Origin: Rhizaria sp. SCN 62-66
Lineage: Eukaryota; Rhizaria, unplaced
Length of the DNA stretch: 58,259 bases
Direction: 5' to 3'
Assembly (NCBI GenBank): GCA_001724265.1
Contig: MEDY01000374.1
Location: forward strand, 1 to 58,259
In this document: positions 46,401 to 56,599 of the stretch, piece by piece
Position numbering within the stretch: position 1 is the stretch's first letter
Layout: the number at the start of each line of letters is the position of its first letter
Translations under genes and position numbers: made by a program
The notes under the pieces: generated by a model
Seen by the model: the letters and a program-made list of their open reading frames with translations, nothing else
Told to the model about the DNA's origin: nothing
Databases searched by the model: none

Positions 46401-49400
46401 AGATTCCTAAGATTACTCACAAGACCAGCGACAACGCCAACACAGCGACCTCTGACTCTGGCGCAAGCGACACCGAGAGTGAGGGTGATGTTGACAACAG
46501 CGGCAGTCGAAAAGCAGCTGTGGCAGCATTCTCACCACAGTCACTTGTTTCAGTGTCTCGCGGCACGTTTGCTGGCAAAGCGATGACGTTGTCGGCAACA
46601 TCTCTGAACGCTGTCAGTACGTACCATGCTGATCAGCATGAATCACACGAGGTTCAAAAAAGCTCGACTCCTTACATTGACGATCCTTACGGATTCCCTG
46701 ACTCCGACGACGACGGTGACAACGGCACTAGCGATGACAATCACCACGATTCTAGCCATGGTAGCGACACACGCAGTAACGATGTTGTTGTGGCGATGAC
46801 TGTTGGCTCTCGTGAAATGCCGTTTGTATATGGTGTTGCTGACACGCTCACCGTCGCAAAGCCTGATGTCACTGTTACTGCCACTATGCCAACAACCTCA
46901 ACGATTGTCCCTCGATTCGGCTCTGGCTCTGACGCCGCCGAGTCCATGTCTGACTCTGAGTCCGGCTCCGCTGTTGTGTACATTGGCAGTGATTCCTACG
47001 CGTTGCTTGCGCGGCTGCTTGAGCTCTCCGCCCGCAAGCTTGCCGCTGCAGCCTCAGAAGCTGCAACAACTGGCACTCGTCCTGGAAAGGGGACTTCGAC
47101 AGCGACAACAGCGGTGCTGCCGTCCTATTTCCCGTTGCACCCGCTTTCCGCTGGCAGCTCCATGAATTCAAGCAAAACTAGCGATAACGACCACGCTACG
47201 CGCCCTGGAGTTAACTCAAATACCAACAGTGATAGCACTGACTTTGACATTCAAAACCGGTTGCCGTTGCCTCCTCCGTCGTAGTCGTATTCGCAGTTAC
47301 AGGCGCTGCTGCCGCCGCCGCCGCTGCCTGCGCGCTCCCACGCGGCCACCCTGACATCTTACTTAGCCCCTTATAGCACGTTTGCTTTTGAACCGTCGAA
47401 CAATCTGTACAAGACATTTTTCGGTCCGACCGCTCCTAGTGATGGCGATATCAACAATAATGTTAAGTCTGACGAGAGCGACATTGTGGGTAATCTGCTC
47501 TTGCGACCGCTGGCCCTCGACGCTTGCGACTGCGCGCGTGTCAAGACCGACGCTACGGCATCATCATCGACCGTACGCTCTGCCGCGGCCTCCGTCTTTG
47601 GCAAGTCAGCGACGACGATGACGAAGGCGGCAGCGACCGCCGTTGATGCGGCGTCTGCGCTGGGCACTGGGAGGATTACTTCGGCCGTTGACTTTGACTC
47701 TGAGGCTATGCTTGCAGAAGTGCAGGCTTTGACTGACTCTGCTCTCGCAGACTCCGCTTTATTCGACGATGAGACATTCAACACTGTGATGTCTCGGCTG
47801 GCTGAGCTGACTGAGCAGCTCACTGCCGTTACCGATGCCACGACGAACAGCCATAGCCGCAGCCGCAGTCGCTCAAACAGGGGCAACGATGACAGCCAGT
47901 CGCTTACTGTGGTTGCTGCTGCTGGGGAGAACCTAGTCAAGTCTACAAAGTCGACACTCACTGACGGTGCAAGTACCTTTGGTGCTGGCGCTGGTAGCTC
48001 ACGTGATACTCCAAGTAGTCTTGGTTTCGAACTCGAGCTGGTGACGCACTACTTAGACGACGAACCTTTACAACACGATCACATGCACGATGGCAACACC
48101 GGCGCCGGTACTTCTGCGGCCCACGGTCGATCTGCGAACGCTAAGCCGTCTCCAGCAGCGGGCCACATGCCCCTTGAGGTCCTAGCGGCCGCATCTGCCT
48201 CCGCCGCTGGCTCTGCTATGACCGCCTCCAGTGATCGTGACCGCAGCGGCAGCGTTGTTGACGGCAGCGCAGTTAGCTGGGATGCACTTATCGCTCGCAA
48301 GCAACAGCTGCTGCAGCTGCTGCTGTCTGCGCGCGCCGATGCGTGCGCCTGTGTCTGCGCCTGCGGTCGCCGCTGCCGCGCAACTGCGGCTGCCGCTGCG
48401 AGCTCTGAGCGGTTTGCAGTGGCTCAGCGCGCGACCAGTGCCAGTGGCGGCGTTGGTCTTAGTGTAAGTGTGAGAGTCAACGGCGACAGCGATGCTCGTC
48501 TGACAAGGCCTCCCGTTGACGGAAATGGTGACGCTGTTGAAGATATGGGTGCCGTGACGAAGTATATTGATGTTGTCAGCTATAGCGATGATGACATCAC
48601 AAGGATCAATAGCGATGGCGACGATAACATGTATTACTCTGACTATAGTGAAAATGACAGTGACGGTGATGACTATGATTACGAGTCTTTGCCATACTGC
48701 GACTCCAACGTCATCATCACGGCGACGACAAAGCCAGCTAAAACGGCTACGAGCAGTCCTCTTTCTCACACCAACAAATACTTGAATAGCCAGAACCATT
48801 TGGAGCTGGAGACGTGTGCTGCCCCTGATTTAAGTCGCAAAAATTACTTAGATTCAGACGCAACTGATAGTTGCCCTATCGTGTTCCGCACTTTGCCGCC
48901 CGAGCCGAAGACCAAGTCAAGCTATCCGTCATACTTAGATGGCATCGATGCTTACACGGATATTGACTTAGATCTGGACTTGGACGGCGCAAACGAAGAC
49001 GACACCAAGGACGACGACTCTCGGAGCGCGTCTAAGGGTGTAAGCGTCAGTGACGAGATGTGCATTGCTCCGTTGCACCCCGACGCTGAATCCGACAGTG
49101 GTGATTCTGGAGCTAATAACAATGACGATACTCAAGACTACAGCATGCCTTCTAGTTCGCGCTCGCACTCGCACTCGCGCGCGCTCTCGCACGCGCACTC
49201 GCGCTCGCAGTCGCAGGCGGAGGCGGATGCGGAGGACGACGGCGTGATCGAGCTGGGCGACGACTGGGACGACGTTCCGCTCTCCGCGCTGCCCGTGGCA
49301 GTGTCCGTGGCCGCAGACGGCCAGGTGACTGTGGGCAGCCAGCACGCCGCTGGGTCCGCTTCCAACCCGGCATCAACGTCAGCAGGAGTCACTGGGAGGA

Positions 49401-52400
49401 TCACTGACTCTAGTTCGAGCGCTAGCGGCAGCCCGGGTAAGCCACTGCGCTGCCGTCCCCGCATTCGCACTCACAGTCACGATCAGTCGCGCCACGCACG
49501 TGCTCGTTCCCGGACTAGTCGCGGCGGCGCCCAGTGCCTCCATACAGCCCACGGCCATTCGGCTCACGGTCAGTGCGCGCCCCGCATCGCGGCCTTCGCG
49601 CAGTCGGCGCTCGCGCTGTCGGTGCCCGCGGGCTGTCTGGCCGCGTGTCCCGCTCGCTGCGGCCGCGCGCGCTCGCAGGTCCTGCTGGCGCACGCGCACT
49701 TGCTCGCGCTCGCCAAGATCGAGGCGCGCTTTGCACCGAGGCAGCAGGCTGGCACCAGCTCTCGCACTGGCGCTGGCGCTGGTTCGAGGTCAAGTGATGA
49801 TGTTGCAAAGGGGTATTACTGTGCTGCGATCGACATCAGCGAAGGGAAGTCTCCACAGTCGCCCACAAGTGCCGATGACCTTCGCGGTAAGTGTCCCGCG
49901 GCGCCTCAAACGGTTGGCGAGGGCGATGGAGACATCGACACCAGCACGCTGTCCCAAGGCGGCCTGACTTCGCAGTCCTCCGCGGGTCTGATCTCGCGCC
50001 TGCTGCTGCGCTGGTCGCATCGCAGCCCGCTGGCGCGGTGGCTGCACACGCGCTCCCAGTCGACCGCGCTTGTGCTTGCCCGCACGCGCACTGCGCTCGT
50101 CACCGCGACCGCGCGCCTCGGCGCGGGTGCCGCGCGCTCGCAGTGGACGCTCGCCGCGGCGCTGCTGGCGCTGGCAGTCGTCGCGGCCGCGCTGCGCAGG
50201 GCCGCCGCGGCGCAGGCGGCCGCGGGCGCGGACTGGGGCGAGGACCCTGAGGCCGCGGCCAGGGCCGGCGTCACGGCTATGGCCCCGTTGGCGCCCGCAG
50301 CCACTGCGCTCACGGTCGTGGGCAACAGCGATAGTAGCAGGAGTAGCAACGCGACTGCGAATGAGACCGTTGTTGTTGCGTTGATTGTCGGTGACGATGA
50401 CGGCTTTGTGTATTCGTTCCCAACAGTCGACTCTGTTAACACCCCGGCTGGTGATGAACAAGCACCCGCAGACTCTCTCAACGCTGCCGGCGCTACGAGT
50501 GATGATATTCGTGCCGATCTCTCTGCTTCTGTTGCTCCCGTCGCTGTCCACAGCTCTGCCGCAGCGCCCACACCGCTGTCCTGCTACTGGCACGGCGCGC
50601 CCGCGCTGCTGCAGCGCCGCAGCAAGGCCTTTTGCCCTCCGCAGGCGCTGTGGCAGTCGCGCGCGCTTGCAGCCGCCTGCGCCGCTGAGGCTAACGATGC
50701 GCAGATGAAGGTGGAGGCTAAGGAGGCACTTACACTTCGATCCGCTAAGGCAGGCGCACCGGTCTCTAGCGTCCATCACAGTCACAATAGCTCAAGTTTG
50801 AGCGCTGCTATTGCCGGCTCTGGCGCTTATCCTCACGCCGGCGCTCGTGCCAGCGGGCGCGTTACGATGGCTCTGCTGCAGCTGCTGGCTCTGGCCCGCG
50901 TGGACAAGGAGGCTGCGCTGCTGAGGGCAGCTGCGGCCGGCGTCCCAGTTCTGTCTGCCACAGTTGCGGCCGCGATGAGTACTGCGTTGGTGACGGCATC
51001 GGCCTCAGGCTTGCCCGCAGTCGACGGAGGTAAGCAACAGCAGCGTGGCCGCAGCCGTGGTAATATTGGCGGCAGTGGCGGCGGTAGCGGCCGTGGCAGC
51101 CGGAGCAATAGTGGACACAACACCCCGTTGAGCTCCCCGGGGCGGCACTTGAATTCGCAAGTCAACGGCGCCGGCATCGGTGTCGCTTCCAACAACACCA
51201 GTGACGCACTGAGTGTGATATTGTCTGCTCGCATTTCAACGCCAGGCAACAATAACTCGAACGCTGGCACAACTCATAGTTCCGGCGCTGCTGGCGCTGT
51301 AAGCGTTGCCACCACGTCTATCAGCGGCGTGATGCCGCTGCTGGCCCTGCTGCAAGACCGCAGTAGTGCCTACTTAGTGCTGTCCGCGCACCTACCCCTG
51401 CTGCCGCATCCTTACACTTACGGTTTCAGCGCTCATCACCCCTTGAGCCGCACAACAGGTTTCGCGCCCTCGCGGCGTCCGCAGTCGATTATGCGCTACC
51501 GGCTAACTGCCAACTCGCCCTTGCTCAGCACGTACGCTGGTGCGGGCGCAATTTATACTCACGGCGCGAGGGGCGCGGCACTGGGCAGCGACAGCTGTGT
51601 CGCCGACGCGCCTGTGTCGCTGCTGGCCGCGGTGACAGCGCTGCGCTTTGTGGCCCACGTGCACTCTACTGTCTTTGCTCCTGACTCTGGTCACAGCAGC
51701 AACAACAATAACAACGGTAGCGCGAGCAGAAACAATGACATTATTTTTAACACGAATGGTGCTCTCAAGTCTGCGTGTGGAGCTTTTGGCAACGCGGACC
51801 CGGTTGACTGCTATGGCGCCGCTCACGGTCTGTATCAGTCTCTTACACCTGTAAGTAGTCGCTTTGCAGTCAGTTCGCACAGTCATCGCACGCTGCTGTT
51901 CCCTAGCCCCGCTGCATTGTCATGGGCGCGCGGCTTAACTTACGCCCCCACGGCACACCACCGCGCCGCCACTACCGCGGGGCCCTGGGCAGCGGCGCTC
52001 GCGGCTGCGCTGCCCGCCGCGGTGGCCGCCGCTGCCGCCGCTGCAGCAGCCACCGCGAGTGTGACACAGAGCGACGCCGCGCGCGCGACAGCAGCGAGCG
52101 CTAGCCTGACGACGATCCGTGCTGCTGGCGTTTCGGGCGGGCCCGCGCCGCCGCGGCCGAACTTCGACTGGGTCCCCACGCTGCTGAGCGTGTGCCGCGG
52201 CGCTCTCACGGCGGCGGCGCGGCTGCACGTGACCGTGGGCGCCGCTCACGGTCATATCTGTCCCAGGACGCTGCTGCTCACGCCGACTACCGCGGCGGCC
52301 GCGAGCGCCGGCTCCGTGGCCAGCGCTGCGGCGGCCACGGCGGCCGCCGCGGCGGCGACTGCTGCGGTTGCTGGCAACAACTCTGGTTCTAGTTTTAGCT

Positions 52401-55400
52401 CTAGCTCGAGTTTTAAGTCGAATGCCAGTTCAAGCTCTAGTTCTAGCTCGAGCGCTGGCTCGAGCCCTTTGGCTGGCGTGACTGCGGGCAGCGCCGCAGC
52501 AGCGACTGTTAGCAGCGTGTGCGCCGCTTGGGTGGGCACGTCGCCCGCTGACGTCAGCGAGTGGACGCTTACACTCACGGGGCTTGAGGACGCGGCTTAC
52601 CTGATCGATGACGAGGCGGCTTTTTTCAAGAGCATCCGCCGCAGCACCACCTCGAAGAAGAAGTCGGTCTGTGTCAATAAGGACAAGAGAGGGAGTAGCT
52701 CTAGTAGCAGCGCTGAGCATGATGAAGAGGCCGCTTTACTGCAAGACTTTTCTTTTTCTACCAGCACGACCACTGGTGTTAATGCGACTGTTACGAGTTC
52801 TGAACTTACGGTTGGTTTCTTAGCAGATTATGCGTCTGACGATTTTTTCGGTCCCGCACTGGCCCTGCTCGCTTTGCCCGAGTCAGAACCGCGCTCGCCG
52901 TTTTACTCGCTGTCACAGTCGCAGCCACGGTCGCCGCTCGAGCTTCAGCCGCTGCAGTCCTCGTCGTCTCTGTCGCAGTCCGAGTCGGAGTCGCAGTCGC
53001 AGTCGCCTGTGACAGATTCCGAGTCGGACCCTGCCTCTTCTTCTGCTGCAGCGACTGCGGCCGTGCAGCTCCCGCCGTCAGTGCCGCTGCCGTCGCGCCG
53101 AGTGCTCGCCGTTGCGAACGCTCTCCTGGCATCACTTTTACCGCCGCCGACGCACAACGCCAACGGCAGCGCTAGTTCTTATAGGAGCACTGAGCAGAGC
53201 TCTATTGATGCTGCTGCTTCGATCAATGGCGATGCTGGTAGCACTGCCAGCGTGCCTGTGTCTCGCGCTGTTGCCGCCGCTACCGCTGCTTTGGCGTTCA
53301 CTGCGCCCGAAGTCGCCCTCGCACGGCTTAACTTCCTGTCGGGCGTGTGTCTGTGGGTGCAACGGGCCTTATTGGCCGCTGCAGCGCGATATCGGGCCTG
53401 TGACGGCAAGTTGCAGCCGCAACAGGGGACACAGCAGGGGCAGTACTTAGACAAGAATGGAGGCATTATGTCTCGGAACAACACGTCAAAGTACACCTTA
53501 TGCAACTATTGTAGCAAAAAATCCTCATCGAAGCCGCACTTGCTGTCTCCCACCACCTCAACCGACTCGCACTACACTGTGCCGTCTCTGCCCTTGCTCC
53601 CGGCGCCCACGGTTGCCGCTGACTCCTACTCTCTGGGCTGCTGCATGCACTTCATCTTCACGCGAGGCGCGCTTCCGTACACTTACAGCGATGGTACTTA
53701 CACTGGCACAGAGAACGGCGAGTCATCAGCGAACTGCTCACACACAGACAGCAGCAGCAGCAGCAGCAGTACTTCCATCACTGTGAAGCACTCGGCGTCG
53801 TGTCTGTCTTGCCGCCTCCGCTGCAGTGCTGCTGCGGTGCTGCGCCTGCGCACTCGGTTCCTCGCCCCGGTCACCGCGCGCGTCGCCAGTCGCCGTCCGC
53901 TGCTGCCCCCGCTGGCGACGCTCGGTGCGAGCTTCTCCGCTGCCACTGCCGCTACGGCGGGGACCGTACACGGCCAGTCTGCGGCTTGCATGGCGGCGCC
54001 TCTATCAGTGGTCACGGCGATCTCGCCCACCGCTGTGCTGCTGCAGGGGGCATACACAGCGAAAACTGCACATGCGCTGCCTCACAAAAACACCAATGCG
54101 GAGAGCACCCATCGCTCAGGCATCAGCTCCAGCCTTAGTTCGAACGGCATTGTGGCTGCGGCTGCAGGGGCCGTCACCTTCCCCGACGGCCACATTTCTG
54201 CCAGCGGCATCACCCACTCCAGCACTGGCGCTGCTTCTGCCTTGATATCCCCCACTGCGGCGCTGTCACACCTCCCGCCCACGGTCGCCGCCGCGGCCGC
54301 GCTCTCGACCGCCACCGCCGCCGCCTCGGCCGACAGCGCGGACCCGTTCTCGGCGCTGCCCGCGGCCTGGCAGGGCCTCCCGGCCTCGGTGGCGGCCCCG
54401 CTGGTGCATCTCGTTGGCCTGCTTACTGCGCGCGCGCCGCGGCGCCGGCCCGCCCCGCTGGCCGCGCTGCAGCACCCGCTCTTCTGGCCCGCAGAGCGCA
54501 AGGCCGCGTTTCTCGTGCACGTGTCCAACCTGGCCGCCGCGAGGCCCAGCGGCGGCGCCAACAGCGGCAACAGCAACAGCAACAGCAGCTGCAATACCAG
54601 CGCCGGCGGTGCTGGAGGCCAGGTGGGGCTGTGTGCGCCGCTGACGGCGGGGTACCTTGACAAGACCAGCTCAAACACGACCTCCGAGACTGCTGCTGTT
54701 GCTGCTGCTGCTGCTGCGGCTGCTTCTGCCTCTGCGGCGGCGCTGTCACTGCCACTGCCCTGCGCTGCCGTGCTCACCGGCGCTCTGGAGCGGGGCGCCG
54801 GCTTGCCCCTCACCGCTCTCGCGCACTTATCCGTGCCCCCAGTTCATTCCTCGACTTCAGCCCATGTTGCGAGTGCGATTAGCGCGGTCAATGCTGTGGC
54901 ACCCGTGGGCTGGCTGCAGGCCACCACCCCGCCGTCCGTGCTGCGCTTGCTGCTGTCCTCGCGCCCCTTCACCGAAAACAGCATAATCGAGACGCTGCGC
55001 TTTGTGAGGAACCGCGAGGCGCACTCCAAGGACGCCCCTTCCGAGAACCTGAGCAACAGCAGCGGCGGCGGCAGCAGTAGTAGCAGCAGCAGCAGCAGCG
55101 TGGGCGCGACTGACGCGGACTCAGGAGCCCTTAATAAGACCCCGGGCGCCACTGCCGGCGCCCACGGTCTCTCTGCGGTCTCCACAGCTGTGCCGAGCTC
55201 CGCGGCGGCCTCCCCGAGCGCGCAGGCGAGGCCGCCCCCCGGCCAGAGCTCGTTCCGCGAGCTGGTGGGCAGCGGCAGCGCGACGGCGGGCCGCATGCGC
55301 TTTGTTGAGGCGCGTCTGCCGCTGCTGCTGCTCTCAGTCTACACGGCCGCCGCCGCGACTCTGCTCAGCGCTCGCGGTCACGGCGGTCGCGGTGCCGCGG

Positions 55401-55798
55401 GAGGCGGCGGCGCCGTGCGTGACAGGGCGTGGGTTGCTGCCGCGGTCGCCAGGTTTGCTGAGAGGGCACTTAAGACGGGTGATTCAGGAAATCTCAGTGC
55501 GGGAGGCGGTGATGTCAGTCGTCGGAACTCTAGTGCTACTGCGTTTGCTGAACGCGAGCTCGATATCAGTGACGGCTATTGTGAAGACGAAAGTAACGTC
55601 GGGAGCAACGACACTGACAACGACGATGATTCGACTGCTGAGGCGGACGATGACGAGGATGAGGACGAGGACGAGAGCGAGAGCGAGCCAGTGACCGTGA
55701 GCGCGTTGACTGTGTCCGAGGCGGGCCGAGAGGTGGCCGCGTTTTTCGATTTTGTTGATCCTGCGATGCTCAATGCACTGCAGCAGCAACACTGGTAA
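43430..55798 (+). CDS. IRE1: IRE1-like ER stress sensor: lumenal domain, TM, pseudokinase and KEN RNase, with an in-frame TAG
   Basis: One frame from ATG 43430 to TAA 55796-55798 (4123 codons), broken only by TAG at 47282-47284 (codon 1285). Residues 1-19 (MTTYIFLLFLLLPHTTLSV) form a signal peptide. Lumenal beta-propeller-like pieces include DFTFIKLATGHIAAYL (~88) and WLRRTAVTVRARDPAGR (~515), resembling the IRE1/PERK pattern GRTEYTITMYD. A single membrane segment lies at ~2240-2257 (TLAAALLALAVVAAALRR). The kinase-like domain (~2470-3700) has APE at 3292-3294, DSYSLGCC at 3398 and HPLFW at 3682, but catalytic motifs are lost. The KEN RNase region (~3700-3975) has RNREAH at 3860-3865 and ends FVEARLPLLLLSVYTA. 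Human IRE1 has 977 residues; the excess is low complexity. The start at 43430 places the signal peptide first; ATG 43376 would add 18 basic residues. Confidence 0.85.
47282..47284 (+). other. IRE1: In-frame TAG in the lumenal part of IRE1 (codon 1285)
   Basis: Codons are CCT CCT CCG TCG TAG TCG TAT TCG CAG. The same frame stays open for 1283 codons before and 2837 after it. The next in-frame ATG is about 200 bp downstream, and the intervening 200 bp is coding-like, including LYKTFFGPTAPS. See findings. Confidence 0.9.
50840..53680 (+). other. IRE1: Degenerate kinase domain of the IRE1-like protein
   Basis: Seen against the IRE1 kinase pattern: beta-3 VAVK is VTMA (2478-2481, Lys replaced by Ala); the alphaC-like DKEAALLRA is present; the hinge-like MPLLALLQDRSSAYLVLSA is at ~2634; the catalytic loop HRDLKPHNIL reads HGHICPRTLL (2940-2949); DFG reads LTG (3049-3051); APE is kept (3292). 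The alignment is by eye and the N-lobe part is the least certain. Confidence 0.72.
52229..52255. repeat. IRE1: Inverted pair of the GACCGTG word over the kinase catalytic loop
   Basis: GTGACCGTGGGC (52229-52240) and GCTCACGGTCAT (52244-52255) face each other across three bases. The second half encodes AHGH at the position of the kinase HRD motif. Confidence 0.9.
54360..55365 (+). other. IRE1: KEN endoribonuclease domain of the IRE1-like protein
   Basis: Starts after the kinase C-lobe end (RRRPAPLAALQHPLFW, AFLVHVSN). The active-site stretch FTENSIIETLRFVRNREAH aligns with human YKGGSVRDLLRAMRNKKHH without gaps: Arg3860, Asn3861 and His3865 are kept, and Tyr is Phe3847. Low-complexity insertions lie between KEN helices. 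Confidence 0.82.
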
Positions 55799-56599
55799 CT
55801 AATCGCACTTCTGCGAACTATTTTTATTGATTTATTTTGATCTGCGAATTACTTAGACAACGAAATACATTAGAATTATTTTATATTAATATTTTCTACG
55901 ATTCATAGATGAGAGCATGGCAATGAAATGAAAGACGAAGAATATTGCTGTAAGCTGCTCCATTCAGTCATCATGGTGTTCTTCAAGTTCTCTATGTCCA
56001 AGAAGTGAAACAGTTGCAACGCCTGCTCGTTCGATTATGATGTCTGAAAGACCGTTAATACAAAGTTGTTCTAACGGCTATACACAAACCGCGATCAATC
56101 ATTGGTTTAAACAAGACTGCCCTAATCATGCTTACAAATTACTAAAGTTACACACAAATGCAGCGTCATATGAACTGCGCGAGGCAACTTGAACTTCGAT
56201 TAATTTCGATAGTTGACATCGTTTCAGTGCTATTTGCATCAAGGTCAAGCGACCAAGCTATGAATTTTCCTTTACACAGCATGCCGTTTTGCACGACTGA
56301 GTTGATATTAGTATCTCGCGTCACATCGAGCTGCCTGCATCAGGAGACGGTCGATCAAGGATAACGGCTGGCTTCGATCGTTGAACTTTCATATGTTGTA
56401 TCTCTACATAATCTCCGTTATTTGAAATGCCACAACAGTTACAAACTTTGACATTGTGGATTAATATAATATTTCTTTTATAACTCTACAGTGTCTTACT
56501 ATTATGAATTGGGACCTTGTTTTTGCTTCGTCTTGTCCCAGTCAGTCTCTCTTTCGACACACATCAACTATCCATCTTGCCTCAGGCTTGCAGTGCACG
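55799..56599. promoter_or_regulatory. Intergenic region between IRE1-like and coiled-coil genes
   Basis: A 0.8-kb AT-rich spacer that should hold the IRE1 3' end and the promoter of the last gene (inference). The open frame at 56158-56364 lacks coding bias. No RNA gene or repeat is evident. Confidence 0.45.

Noticed and set aside
47278-47296. 19-nt GT..AG segment that would remove the IRE1 TAG as an intron
   Set aside because: Far shorter than the other introns (138-226 nt), and its donor GTCGTA is unlike theirs.
43430-55798. Two separate genes instead of one IRE1 gene
   Set aside because: Both parts share one frame with no intergenic AT-rich gap, and only together give signal peptide, lumenal, TM, kinase and KEN order. 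Kept as a formal alternative.
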